64,000 nt of DNA from Brevibacillus sp051967035 (GTDB lineage: Bacteria; Bacillota; Bacilli; Brevibacillales; Brevibacillaceae), in contig NZ_JBQCKK010000011.1 in assembly GCF_051967035.1 (NCBI RefSeq), forward strand, positions 68,559 to 132,558, in the 5' to 3' direction. Shown here one piece after another: positions 50,212 to 59,301 of the stretch (within the stretch, counting starts at the first letter, position 1; each line of letters begins with the position of its first letter). The translations under genes and the position numbers were made by a program. Under the pieces are notes generated by a model. It made no database searches and was not told where the DNA came from. It saw only the letters and a list, made by a program, of their open reading frames with translations.

Positions 50212-52626
50212 CTACAGCTTCACGCGCTGCAAGCGCAGGGCGTTGAGCACGACGGAGACGGAGCTGAAGGCCATTGCCGCTCCGGCGAGCCACGGGGCGA
50301 GGAAGCCAAGGGCGGCAAACGGAATGCCCAGTGCATTGTAGGCAAATGCCCAGAACAAGTTTTGCTTGATGTTGCGGATGGTGCGCTTGCTCATCTCGAT
50401 GGCGTCGGCGACACTGGTCAGGTCGCCGCGCATGAGCGTGATATCGGCCGCTTCCATCGCCACATCTGTCCCCGTTCCGATTGCCATGCCGATGTCGGCG
50501 GTGGCAAGCGCCGGGGCATCGTTGATTCCGTCGCCGACCATGGCGACCTTCTTGCCTTGGGCTTGCAGCTTCTTCACTTCCGCGGCCTTGCCTTCGGGCA
50601 GGACTTCGGCGATGACGTGCTCGATTCCTGCCTCGCGGGCAATCGCCTCCGCAGTTTGACGGTTGTCGCCGGTCATCATGATGACCGTCAGGCCCATGGC
50701 TTTCAGCCGCGCGATCGCCTGCTTCGAGGTCGGCTTGATCGTATCGGCCACGGCGAGCAAACCGGCCAGCTTGCCGTCCACGCCAACCAGCATCGCCGTT
50801 TTTCCCGCCTGCTCCAGCGAGCGCATGGCATCTGCCACTGCCTGATACGACACGTGATGCTGCTCCAGCAGACGGCGGGTGCCGACCAGCACGTCCTTGC
50901 CCTCCACTGTGGCCCGAATGCCCAAGCCGGGGATCGCTTCAAACGAGCTGGTTTCGAAGAGCGCGACGCCTTTTTCCGCGATGCCGCGAACGATGGCCTG
51001 GGCCAGCGGATGCTCGGAATTTTTCTCCGCAGTCCCCACCAGTGCCAGCCATTCCTCGGCAAAATCGACGGGGATTACATCTGTCAGTTCCGGCTCTCCT
51101 TTAGTGACGGTCCCGGTCTTGTCGAGGACGATCGTATCCAGATGGTGCGCGGTTTCCAGATGCTCTCCGCCTTTGAACAGGATACCCAGCTCGGCGGCGC
51201 GGCCGGAGCCAGCCATGATCGAGGTCGGGGTAGCCAGCCCAAGCGCGCACGGGCACGCGATCACCAGGACGGCAATCGCCTTTTCCAGCGCCTCGGCGAA
51301 GTTGCCGGGAATCGCAGCGAAGTACCAGATGAGAAACGTTACGACAGCAATCCCGACGACGATGGGAACGAATATCCCGGAAATGCTGTCGGCCAGCCGC
51401 TGAATCGGCGCCTTTGTCCCTTGCGCCTCTTCCACGACCTTGATGATTTGCGCGAGAGCCGTTTCTTTGCCGACTTTGGTGGCGGTAACCTTCAGGAAGC
51501 CGTTTTTGTTCAAGGTGGCCCCGATAACCGGATCGCCAGCCGCTTTGTCTACCGGGATGCTCTCTCCCGTCAGCATCGATTCATCCACCGCAGACTGGCC
51601 TTCCAGCACGATGCCGTCAACAGGCACTTTGTCGCCTGGCTTCACATGCACGACGTCACCCGGCCGCACGTCCTCCACGGGGATTGTCATTTCCAGGCCA
51701 TCGCGGACGACCACAGCCGTTTTCGCTTGCAGGCCCATCAGCTTGCGGATCGCCTCCGAGGAACGTCCCTTGGCCTTCGCCTCCAACAATTTGCCCAACC
51801 GGATCAAGGTAATCAGCACCGCACTGGTTTCAAAATACAGCTCCAGCATATGCGCATGAGAGCCGATGGAAGAAATCGCCACGTACAGGCTATAAAAATA
51901 GGCCGCCGAGGTGCCGAGCGCGACAAGCACATCCATATTGGCGCTTTTGTTGCGCAGCGCTTTGTACGCCCCGACGTAAAACTGCCCCCCGATGATGAAC
52001 TGCACCGGCGTCGCCAGAGCCAGCTGCACCCACGGGTTCATCAAAAAGTCCGGCAGCCAGATGAACGAAGTGAAGGAAAAGTGACTCACCATCGACCAGA
52101 GCAGCGGCAATGAAAAGACCAGCGAAATCCAGAACATGTGCGTCTGCCGCTTGATCTCTGCCAGTCGGCGATCAACCTGCTCCGCGTCCGCGGCTTCTTC
52201 CTTACGGGCTGCCTGATACCCCAACTTTTCCACCTGGCGAACCAAATCCCTCACGCTCACCTGCGCCGAATCGTATTCGATCGTGGCCGTTTCCGTAGCC
52301 AGATTTACGTTCGCCTTCAGGACCCCGGGCATTCTGCTCAGGCCCTTCTCGATGCGAGTCGAGCAAGCCGCACACGTCATGCCGGTAATGTTCAGCTCCA
52401 GCCTGTCTGCGACGACGCCGTAGCCGAGCGCTTCAATTTTCGAGCGAATATCGTCGAGGCTCGTTTTCGCCGGATCGAAGACGACCGTCGATGTTTCCAA
52501 CGCCAGATTCACCGTGGCGGTCTCGACGCCATCCAGCTTCTGCAAGCCTTTTTCGATACGAAGCGCGCAGGCCGCACAGGTCATCCCGGCAATCGGAATT
52601 GTCGCTTCTGCCGTTTTGGCACTCAT
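50212..52626 (-). CDS. copA: Copper-exporting P1B-type ATPase
   Basis: 804 residues: two N-terminal metal-binding domains (GMTCAACALR from residue 14 and GMTCAACSTR about 70 residues later), eight membrane helices, TGESIPV, the CPC metal site (IACPCALGLATP), DKTGTVTKG and GDGINDAPALATAD. Exports Cu(I). ATG at 52626 follows GGAGG. Two CsoR-like boxes lie upstream. Confidence 0.98.
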   Translation of the reverse strand: MSAKTAEATIPIAGMTCAACALRIEKGLQKLDGVETATVNLALETSTVVFDPAKTSLDDIRSKIEALGYGVVADRLELNITGMTCAACSTRIEKGLSRMPGVLKANVNLATETATIEYDSAQVSVRDLVRQVEKLGYQAARKEEAADAEQVDRRLAEIKRQTHMFWISLVFSLPLLWSMVSHFSFTSFIWLPDFLMNPWVQLALATPVQFIIGGQFYVGAYKALRNKSANMDVLVALGTSAAYFYSLYVAISSIGSHAHMLELYFETSAVLITLIRLGKLLEAKAKGRSSEAIRKLMGLQAKTAVVVRDGLEMTIPVEDVRPGDVVHVKPGDKVPVDGIVLEGQSAVDESMLTGESIPVDKAAGDPVIGATLNKNGFLKVTATKVGKETALAQIIKVVEEAQGTKAPIQRLADSISGIFVPIVVGIAVVTFLIWYFAAIPGNFAEALEKAIAVLVIACPCALGLATPTSIMAGSGRAAELGILFKGGEHLETAHHLDTIVLDKTGTVTKGEPELTDVIPVDFAEEWLALVGTAEKNSEHPLAQAIVRGIAEKGVALFETSSFEAIPGLGIRATVEGKDVLVGTRRLLEQHHVSYQAVADAMRSLEQAGKTAMLVGVDGKLAGLLAVADTIKPTSKQAIARLKAMGLTVIMMTGDNRQTAEAIAREAGIEHVIAEVLPEGKAAEVKKLQAQGKKVAMVGDGINDAPALATADIGMAIGTGTDVAMEAADITLMRGDLTSVADAIEMSKRTIRNIKQNLFWAFAYNALGIPFAALGFLAPWLAGAAMAFSSVSVVLNALRLQRVKL

Positions 52627-52640
52627 ACCAATTCCTCCAG

Positions 52641-52657
52641 ATACCCACAAGGGGTAT
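52641..52657. promoter_or_regulatory. CsoR-like operator, copA-proximal
   Basis: ATACCCACAAGGGGTAT, close to the B. subtilis CsoR consensus ATACCC-N-GGGTAT, 15 bases upstream of copA. Confidence 0.6.
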
Positions 52658-52710
52658 AATTTCTCGTATCGTTTCCCTGAGGTTCGTTTTTTCTCCATCT
52701 TCACTATATA

Positions 52711-52727
52711 ATACCCCCATAGGGTAT
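52711..52727. promoter_or_regulatory. CsoR-like operator in the copA promoter
   Basis: ATACCCCCATAGGGTAT. On the minus strand it fills the spacer between TTGATA and a TATATA/TATAGT -10 box, the arrangement known for CsoR-controlled copZA. No csoR gene is in the window. Confidence 0.75.
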
Positions 52728-52775
52728 ATCAAGTGATGGGCCAAACATTTTCCCCTTGCCCCGGCCGCCGACCGG

Positions 52776-52809
52776 AAAAAACAAAACCCCCGATGGCTGC
52801 CACCGGGAG
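52776..52809 (-). terminator. Terminator of psuK-psuG
   Basis: Minus strand CCCGGTGG and CCATCGGG pair around CAG, followed by GGTTTTGTTTTTT. Confidence 0.7.
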
Positions 52810-52825
52810 CTTGTCTGCTTTTTGC

Positions 52826-53752
52826 TTATTTTGTTTCATTCACCGCTTGCTGATACGCTACCGCTACTTTCGCCGCTACCTCCGCATTGTGGCGCACAAG
52901 TGCGATGTTGGTTTGCAAGCTTTTGCCTGCTGTCAGTTGCTTCACTTTGTCGAGCAAGAATGGCGTTACTTTTTTGCCTGCAATGTTGTTTTCCTTCGCT
53001 TCGTGGAGCGCTTGCTGGATCACGGCCTCGATCTGCTTGTGGTCAAGCGCATCCGCCTCCGGAACCGGGTTGGCAATAATCAGGCCGCCGTTCAGACCCA
53101 GACTCCATTTGGTGTGCATCAGGGTACCGACTTCTTCCGGCGTATCCAGGCGGAAGTCGACGTCAAATCCGCTTTCGCGGGCGAAGAAGGACGGGAACTC
53201 GGAGGTGCGGTAGCCGACTACTGGAACCCCTTGTGTCTCCAGGTATTCCAGTGTGCGTCCGATATCGAGGATCGACTTCGCCCCCGCGCATACAACCGCG
53301 ACATTCGTCTGCGCCAGCTCTGTCAAGTCTGCGGATACATCCCAGGTGACCTCGCCTTCGCGGTGGACCCCGCCGATGCCGCCAGTCGCGAACATGCGGA
53401 TGCCGGCCATGTCTGCCGCGATCATCGTAGCCGCAACAGTCGTCGCGCCGATTTTGCCGCTAGCCAAAAGGTAAGGGAAGTCGCGGCGGCTCACTTTTTC
53501 TACCGACTTGTTGGTCGCGAACTCTTCCAACTCGCTCTCGGTCAAGCCAATCTTGATTTTGCCGTTCATGATTCCGATTGTCGCAGGGACCGCTCCGTTG
53601 TCGCGGATGATTTGCTCGACTTCTTTTGCCATCTCGATGTTTTGCGGATACGGCATCCCGTGGGAGATAATCGTCGTCTCCAGGGCAACGACCGGCAAAT
53701 GGTTCTCCAGGGCGTGGCGCACTTCTTCCGTAAAGCTCAAGTATTGTTTCAT
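52826..53752 (-). CDS. psuG: Pseudouridine-5'-phosphate glycosidase
   Basis: 308 residues; splits pseudouridine 5'-phosphate into uracil and ribose 5-phosphate. Family motifs: ALETTIISHGMPYP, GKIKIGL, SRRDFPYLLASGKIGATTVAATM and VVCAGAKSILDIG with the catalytic Lys. ATG follows AAAAGGAG, three bases behind psuK. Confidence 0.97.
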   Translation of the reverse strand: MKQYLSFTEEVRHALENHLPVVALETTIISHGMPYPQNIEMAKEVEQIIRDNGAVPATIGIMNGKIKIGLTESELEEFATNKSVEKVSRRDFPYLLASGKIGATTVAATMIAADMAGIRMFATGGIGGVHREGEVTWDVSADLTELAQTNVAVVCAGAKSILDIGRTLEYLETQGVPVVGYRTSEFPSFFARESGFDVDFRLDTPEEVGTLMHTKWSLGLNGGLIIANPVPEADALDHKQIEAVIQQALHEAKENNIAGKKVTPFLLDKVKQLTAGKSLQTNIALVRHNAEVAAKVAVAYQQAVNETK

Positions 53753-53755
53753 CGT

Positions 53756-54856
53756 TTATCGCTCCTTTTCGTATTGTTCAACGGTCCGTTTCAGTTGTTC
53801 CGGTTTTAAAAAGGGAGATACGGATTGCTCCGTTTGCAGCGTCAGGGCCGAAGCAGCCAGTCCGAGGCGGCAAGCGGCCTGAAACGACTCCCCGTTCACG
53901 ATTCCATACAGCAGACCGGATGCAAACGCATCTCCGGCTCCTGTCACATCTACGACTTCTGTCGGATACGGCGCCATGTGCTCCGATACGTCGGCCGACT
54001 GATAATAAATGCCCGCTTCGCCCATGGTAACGATGACGTGCTTGACGCCTCGCTCCCTGATTTTGCGGCACGCCCTCGCGCAATCCTCGATGGAGTGGAT
54101 CGCCATGCCGGCCAGCAGCTCCGCCTCTTCCCGATTGGGCAGGATCGCTTCTACTCCGTCCAATTGCTGCGGAAGCTTTTTCGCCTTTGCAGAAGAGACC
54201 GGATCAACGAAAAGGCGGATGTTTTCCTCCCGGCATCGGCCAATCATGTAGGACAGACAATCCTCCGGTATGTTCGTATCCATGAAGATCGCCTGGGCTG
54301 CCGCCAGGTGGGACCACTTCTCCGCAAACATGTCCGGCGTGAGCGCATCGTAAATATCCATGTTGGCCAACGATACGACCATTTCCCCGTCGACATCGAG
54401 CAGCGCCGTATACGTGCCTGTGCGCTGCGTCGGCAGACGCCATACTTGGCTGATGTCTACGCCGTGCTTTTTCGTCTCCTGCAAAATCCACTCGCCTTCC
54501 TTGTCCTCGCCGATACTGGTGAAAAGGGACGTGGTGCATCCGAGTCTGCCGAGATTCTCCGCAATATTGCGCGCCACCCCGCCGCACGACTCCACAATCG
54601 TGACCGGATTGGAAGAGTGCAGACGCACCGCTTGCTTGCCGCGCGCCTTCCGGTCGAGGTTCGCTCCGCCGATGCAGGCAATCATACCTTCCTCCCGAAG
54701 CACATACGCTCTGCCTTTGATCTCGCCGCGCTTGGTCAGCTGGGCAATGTACCCTGCCACAGCGGAGCGCGAGATGCCGATCAAGTCAGCCAGCTCCTGC
54801 TGGGAGATGAACGGATTTTGCCGGATGTGGTGAAGGATCAACCTGTCTTTTTCCAC
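53756..54856 (-). CDS. psuK: Pseudouridine kinase with N-terminal winged helix
   Basis: PfkB-family kinase that phosphorylates pseudouridine, fused to a helix-turn-helix of about 55 residues at the N-terminus (LILHHIRQNPFISQQELADLIGISRSAVAGYI). Kinase motifs: CGGVARNIAENLGRLG and DVTGAGDAFASGLLYG. The GTG at 54856 has AGGAGG at six bases; an ATG two codons earlier directly abuts that site. Forms an operon with psuG. Confidence 0.92.
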   Translation of the reverse strand: MEKDRLILHHIRQNPFISQQELADLIGISRSAVAGYIAQLTKRGEIKGRAYVLREEGMIACIGGANLDRKARGKQAVRLHSSNPVTIVESCGGVARNIAENLGRLGCTTSLFTSIGEDKEGEWILQETKKHGVDISQVWRLPTQRTGTYTALLDVDGEMVVSLANMDIYDALTPDMFAEKWSHLAAAQAIFMDTNIPEDCLSYMIGRCREENIRLFVDPVSSAKAKKLPQQLDGVEAILPNREEAELLAGMAIHSIEDCARACRKIRERGVKHVIVTMGEAGIYYQSADVSEHMAPYPTEVVDVTGAGDAFASGLLYGIVNGESFQAACRLGLAASALTLQTEQSVSPFLKPEQLKRTVEQYEKER

Positions 54857-54998
54857 CGTCATCCTCCTTTACTCCTGATCTTCTGATAGTCGCATTCTTA
54901 GCTTCCCCCTCACAAACAAAAGTCTATCACGAAAACTTTTGTTTTGCAAACGAGTGTTTTCGCCATTTGACAAAGGCAAACGACATCAGGTAGGATTG

Positions 54999-55012
54999 TC
55001 TTAAATTCAAGA
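54999..55012. promoter_or_regulatory. MhqR-like operator upstream of the marR-type gene
   Basis: TCTTAAATTCAAGA, an imperfect palindrome resembling the one at 55536-55553; suggests autoregulation. Confidence 0.55.
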
Positions 55013-55043
55013 TATTGAAATTCGATGAAAGGAGGGCTTTTTC

Positions 55044-55478
55044 ATGGAGCGAAATCATGCCCTCGATCTGTTTGTCGTCTTATCGAGAGCCTATAACTGG
55101 GTCAGCGCCCATTCCAGTCGTCACATCCGCCAGCACGGATTGAATCCGACAGAGTTTGGCGTGTTGGAAGTCCTCTATCATAAAGGTCCGCAGCCCTTGC
55201 AACAAATCGGCGAAAAGATCCTGATCTCCAGCGGAAATATTACGTACGTCGTGGACAAGCTGGAAAAAAAGCAGCTGCTGATTCGCAAGCCCTGTTCGTC
55301 GGATCGCCGCGTCATTTACGCCGAGCTGACAGAGAAAGGGAGCGCGTTTTTGGCCGAAATCTTCCCTCCTCACCAGCAGGCGATTGAAAAAGCGGTCGCA
55401 GGGCTTACGCCGGAAGAACAACGACAAGCCATTGATTTGCTAAAAAAGTTGGGACGTGCTGCTCAGGATACGTATTAG
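55044..55478 (+). CDS. mhqR: MarR-family repressor, MhqR-like
   Basis: 144 residues with the MarR winged helix (ILISSGNITYVVDKLEKKQLLIRKPCSSDRRVIY). Start ALDLFVVLSRAY resembles B. subtilis MhqR, the repressor of azoreductase and quinone-detoxifying genes. ATG follows AAAGGAGGG. The next genes (azoR, doxX, pirin) fit that regulon and share operator-like palindromes with it. The name rests on context as well as sequence. Confidence 0.82.
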   Translation: MERNHALDLFVVLSRAYNWVSAHSSRHIRQHGLNPTEFGVLEVLYHKGPQPLQQIGEKILISSGNITYVVDKLEKKQLLIRKPCSSDRRVIYAELTEKGSAFLAEIFPPHQQAIEKAVAGLTPEEQRQAIDLLKKLGRAAQDTY

Positions 55479-55511
55479 ACTGAGCAGCGCCCAACAGGCA
55501 CAAAAAAAGTA

Positions 55512-55540
55512 TTGACAAAGCCTTCTTCGCATAATAATCT
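55512..55540 (+). promoter_or_regulatory. Promoter of azoR
   Basis: TTGACA and TAATCT separated by 17 bases; the -10 box is covered by the palindrome at 55536-55553, fitting repression. Confidence 0.65.
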
Positions 55541-55553
55541 TAAAATCAAGATT
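55536..55553. promoter_or_regulatory. MhqR-like operator over the azoR promoter
   Basis: AATCTTAAAATCAAGATT has perfect six-base arms and an A/T-rich centre. Confidence 0.68.
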
Positions 55554-55603
55554 TACACTTTAAAAGTTAGAAGCTTACAAAAAGAAAGGGGAATATTTTT
55601 CGC

Positions 55604-56230
55604 ATGAGTAAAGTACTTTTCATTAAAGCAAATGATCGCCCGGTTGAGCAGGCTGTAAGCGTAAAGCTGTACGAGGCTTTCGTCCAATCGTATAAAGAAA
55701 ATCATCCGAACGACGAAATCGTCGAGCTGGACTTGTTCGCCGAAAATCTTCCTTACTACGGTAACGATCTGCTCACTGCCATGTACAAGGCAGGAAACGG
55801 CATGGAACTGACTGCCGAAGAACAAAAAGGCGCAGAGCTGGTCAGCAAATATTTGAACCAATTTGTTGAAGCGGATAAAGTAATGATCGCGTTCCCTATG
55901 TGGAACTTCACCGTTCCGGCCGTGCTGCACACCTATATCGACTACCTGTCGCAAGCAGGCAAAACATTCAAATACACTGCGGAAGGCCCTGTAGGACTGC
56001 TGGGCGACAAAAAAGTAGCGCTGTTGAGCTCGCGCGGCGGCGTTTACTCCGCCGGCCCAATGGCAGACATCGAGCTTGCTAACCGCTACGTTCGCACTGT
56101 ACTTGGTTTCTGGGGCATCAGCAATGTAACAGAAGTGATCGTAGAGGGTCACAATCAATTCCCGGACAAAGCCCAAGAAATCATTGCAGCAGGGGTAGAA
56201 AAAGCAGCAAAACTGGCGGAAACCTTCTAA
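55604..56230 (+). CDS. azoR: FMN-dependent NADH azoreductase/quinone reductase
   Basis: 208-residue flavodoxin-like protein; reduces azo dyes and quinones by two electrons, limiting redox cycling. Motifs: MWNFTVPAVLHTYIDY (FMN binding) and LLSSRGGVYS. ATG follows GAAAGGGG. Regulated, by inference, by the adjacent MarR-type gene. Confidence 0.95.
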   Translation: MSKVLFIKANDRPVEQAVSVKLYEAFVQSYKENHPNDEIVELDLFAENLPYYGNDLLTAMYKAGNGMELTAEEQKGAELVSKYLNQFVEADKVMIAFPMWNFTVPAVLHTYIDYLSQAGKTFKYTAEGPVGLLGDKKVALLSSRGGVYSAGPMADIELANRYVRTVLGFWGISNVTEVIVEGHNQFPDKAQEIIAAGVEKAAKLAETF

Positions 56231-56307
56231 GGCCCGCCAGCCTTTCTTGTCCAAATATCTCAAATTAAAAATACTATAATTTAAAATATTGAAGGAGAGA
56301 TGAACAC

Positions 56308-56694
56308 ATGATGGATCTTGGTTTGTTGATTATTCGCCTGGTCGTTGGATTGTCGTTTGCCGCTCACGGGGCGCAAAAGCTGTTTGGCTGGTTTGGCGGT
56401 TACGGTCTGAAAGGCACAGGCGGCTGGCTGGAGTCTATCGGGGTGAAACCCGGCGTTGCCATGGCGCTGCTTGCCGGGCTGGCTGAGCTGATTGGCGGCT
56501 TGTTGTTCGCGGCAGGTGTCGGTACATGGGTGGGCGCTGTTCTCATCGTCCTGACCATGCTTGTTGCCATCGGAAAGGTTCACGGTCAAAATGGCTATTG
56601 GGTCACGCAAAACGGCTATGAGTACAACCTGACCTTGATTGCAGTCGCGATCGGCGTCGCATTGATTGGTCCAGGCGCTTACGTTTTGTTCTAA
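56308..56694 (+). CDS. DoxX-family membrane protein (MhqP-like)
   Basis: 128 residues, four hydrophobic segments; LRLVVGLSFAAHGAQKLFGWFGGYG is the DoxX signature. In B. subtilis a DoxX protein (MhqP) belongs to the MhqR regulon, matching its place behind azoR. ATG follows GAAGGAGAG. An A/T-rich, partly palindromic stretch (56257-56290) upstream may hold a further operator. Confidence 0.92.
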   Translation: MMDLGLLIIRLVVGLSFAAHGAQKLFGWFGGYGLKGTGGWLESIGVKPGVAMALLAGLAELIGGLLFAAGVGTWVGAVLIVLTMLVAIGKVHGQNGYWVTQNGYEYNLTLIAVAIGVALIGPGAYVLF

Positions 56695-56748
56695 GGAATC
56701 GTGCGCAATACCCGTAAGCCAGCATTCCGCCAAGGGAGGACACAACAA

Positions 56749-57519
56749 ATGGAAATCCGCGTCTATACACAAAACGAACAAGCACAAGGACACTTTGGCA
56801 ACGGGGAAATCGTTGAAAGCAAACCGATTGGCTTCCCGCATGAAGACTCCGTTGTCAGACGGGTTGGACCGCTTTTTTACTGGGCCTGGGCAACATCTCT
56901 CCAAACGTTCGAGATTCCCCTGCACCCGCATTCCGGCTTTGAAATTTTGTCGTACGTCTTGAAAGGCACGGTCGGTCACCGGGACACGCTGGGCAATTGG
57001 CAGCAGGTGACGACAGGCGGAGCCCAGATCATGCAAACGGGTTCAGGCGCTTACCACGCCGAAGAGCTGGGCAAGGATACCGAGATGTTCCAGATCTGGT
57101 TTGAGCCGCACCTGGCCCAAACGATCAAAGCCCCGCCGACCTACCACCAGTACGACCACGAGGAGTTTCCCATCGAAACTGCCGACGGCGTATGGGTGAA
57201 AACCATCATCGGCCCCGCTGCTCCCCTTTCGCTCGTAACCGATTCTGTCATGAAGGATATCGGAATAGACGCAGGCAAAGCTTGCTCGCTACAGCTTCCG
57301 GCTGGCTACGCCCATGCTGTCGTCGTCGTGGAAGGAAGCGGGAGCATTGTCGGACCAGACGAAGCTGGCGAGCCGACAGTCGCGAACCGGGGAGATTTCG
57401 TCGTGATCTCTGCCGAAGAAGCATCCAGCGTCACTTATCAGGCGCAAGCAGACGCATCGCTGCGGATCGTGCTCATTCAGGTTCCGCTGGAAGTAGACTA
57501 TCCGCTTTCCCGCAAGTAA
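56749..57519 (+). CDS. Pirin-family bicupin protein
   Basis: 256 residues, pirin fold with the metal-site pattern HPHSGFE near residue 63 (HPHSGFEILSYVLKG) and a downstream HAEE. Some pirins are quercetin dioxygenases. ATG at 56749 follows GGGAGG. Last gene of the azoR-doxX-pirin unit; a terminator follows. Confidence 0.9.
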   Translation: MEIRVYTQNEQAQGHFGNGEIVESKPIGFPHEDSVVRRVGPLFYWAWATSLQTFEIPLHPHSGFEILSYVLKGTVGHRDTLGNWQQVTTGGAQIMQTGSGAYHAEELGKDTEMFQIWFEPHLAQTIKAPPTYHQYDHEEFPIETADGVWVKTIIGPAAPLSLVTDSVMKDIGIDAGKACSLQLPAGYAHAVVVVEGSGSIVGPDEAGEPTVANRGDFVVISAEEASSVTYQAQADASLRIVLIQVPLEVDYPLSRK

Positions 57520-57564
57520 CGCCCATCCCCATACCGCTCTCGCCCTTATGCCTGAATATCGTCT

Positions 57565-57594
57565 GAGACCGTCACATTAGTGTGACGGTCTTTC
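57565..57594 (+). terminator. Terminator of the azoR-doxX-pirin unit
   Basis: AGACCGTCACA pairs with TGTGACGGTCT over TTAG. Confidence 0.85.
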
Positions 57595-57639
57595 GGCATT
57601 TACGAGCACTTTTCGCTGATCGGTACATGGCATCACTGC

Positions 57640-59151
57640 CTACGTCAGCGCCGGCTTTTTCTCCAACATGGTTCCTTCCAGAGCGTAGCGCACATGCCAG
57701 GAAAATGCTTTTTCCAGTACGTGCGGGGTATGCCCGCCGCGGGCAAGCGCTTCTTCGTAGTACGCGGTAAGCTGCTCACGGTACATCGGATGCGCGCAGT
57801 TCTCAATAATTTTCACGGCGCGCTCGCGTGGTGCCAGCCCGCGCAAATCGGCCAGCCCTTGCTCGGTGACGATAACGTCGACGTCATGCTCCGTATGATC
57901 GACATGAGAGACAAACGACACGATACTGGAGATTTTTCCGCCTTTGGCAATCGACTTGGTTACGAAGATGCCCAGACGCGCATTGCGGGCAAAATCGCCA
58001 GAACCGCCGATGCCGTTCATCATTTTACTGCCCGAAACGTTCGTCGAATTGACGTTACCGTAGATGTCCACCTCAATCGCCGTATTGATGGCGATCAGCC
58101 CCAGGCGGCGAATGATTTCCGGATGGTTGGTAATCTCCTGCGGACGCAGCAGCAGCTTGTCGCGGTATTGGGCAAAATGTTCCCTGACGTACTGCATCTT
58201 GTCTGCCGTCAACGTGATCGAACAGCCGGAAGCAAACGATATTTTGCCGGCATCCATCAGGTCGAAGACGGCGTCCTGCAACACTTCGGAGTAAACAGTC
58301 AGATCGGTGAATTCCGAATCGAGAAAACCGTTGAACACGGCATTGGCAACAGACCCGATCCCCGATTGCAGCGGCGCGAGATTTTCCGGCAGCCGGCCCG
58401 CCTTGACTTCCTCGCGCAAAAACGCAAGCAGATGGGCAGCGATTTTCGCCGTCTCCGCATCCGGCTCGACAATGGTGGATGGCGAATCCAGTTGGTTTGT
58501 CAGCACAATACCTTTGATTTTTTCGGGATCGACCACAATGCCCGCCGTCCCCATTCGTTGGTCTACTGCCGTGAGCGGAATCGGCTCGCGCGCTCCCTGG
58601 CTCGCTGGCGTATAAATATCATGGATGCCCTCCAGTTCAGCGGATTGGGCGAGATTCAGCTCCACAATGACATGCTTGGCATAATCGACGAAAATGTTCG
58701 AGTTGCCGACAGAAGTGGCGGGAATAATCATGCCGTCCTCCGTAATTGCAACCGCTTCCACAATCGCGTAATCAATCGCATTCATCGCCCCCTGGCGAAT
58801 CAGCTCGGCGGTATGGGACAAATGCTGGTCCACGAACATCATACTGCCCTCGTTGATTTTTCCGCGCATGACGGGATCGGCTTGAAACGGCAGCCGTTTT
58901 TGGACCATGCCTGCCTCCGCCATGACGGCGTCCACGTCTGATCCGAGCGAAGCCCCTGTATATACATTCACGCCAAACGGCTTGTTGTCTTTTTTGACGC
59001 GCTCTGCCAATGCGAGCGGCACAACCTTGGCATCCCCTGCACGAGTGAATCCGCTTAACCCGATCGTCATGCCATCCTCGATCCAACTTGCTGCTTCCTC
59101 AGCTGTCACGATTTTATTTGCCATTCGTTTATCGCGTAAGCGCTCCCACAT
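57640..59151 (-). CDS. Acetyl-CoA hydrolase/succinate CoA-transferase (Cat1/Ach1 family)
   Basis: 503 residues; moves CoA between acetate, succinate and related acids. Motifs: TIGLSGFTRAGDAK, QSGIGSVANAV, YSEVLQDAVFDLMDAGK (catalytic Glu expected here), and VTEQGLADLRGLAPRERA. ATG at 59151 follows GAGGAGG and gives the family's usual start (MWERLRDKRMANKIVTAEEA); an in-frame start at 59172 is unlikely. The LytTR regulator lies upstream on the same strand. Confidence 0.93.
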   Translation of the reverse strand: MWERLRDKRMANKIVTAEEAASWIEDGMTIGLSGFTRAGDAKVVPLALAERVKKDNKPFGVNVYTGASLGSDVDAVMAEAGMVQKRLPFQADPVMRGKINEGSMMFVDQHLSHTAELIRQGAMNAIDYAIVEAVAITEDGMIIPATSVGNSNIFVDYAKHVIVELNLAQSAELEGIHDIYTPASQGAREPIPLTAVDQRMGTAGIVVDPEKIKGIVLTNQLDSPSTIVEPDAETAKIAAHLLAFLREEVKAGRLPENLAPLQSGIGSVANAVFNGFLDSEFTDLTVYSEVLQDAVFDLMDAGKISFASGCSITLTADKMQYVREHFAQYRDKLLLRPQEITNHPEIIRRLGLIAINTAIEVDIYGNVNSTNVSGSKMMNGIGGSGDFARNARLGIFVTKSIAKGGKISSIVSFVSHVDHTEHDVDVIVTEQGLADLRGLAPRERAVKIIENCAHPMYREQLTAYYEEALARGGHTPHVLEKAFSWHVRYALEGTMLEKKPALT

Positions 59152-59301
59152 CCTTGTAGCCTCCTCTGCCATCTTTTCTTGTTCCTACACTAGCACAGGA
59201 TGGCTGAGCGGGCACTCGATTTTCCACAAAGCAGAATATTTCGGCAGACAGGAAGCAAAACAAACAGCGAACCATTCTCACTGGCAGGGAGTCTGCACAA
59301 G

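Noticed and set aside
50200..52113. A 637-codon frame opposite copA, His- and Arg-rich
   Set aside because: Shadow of copA; start lacks a ribosome binding site.
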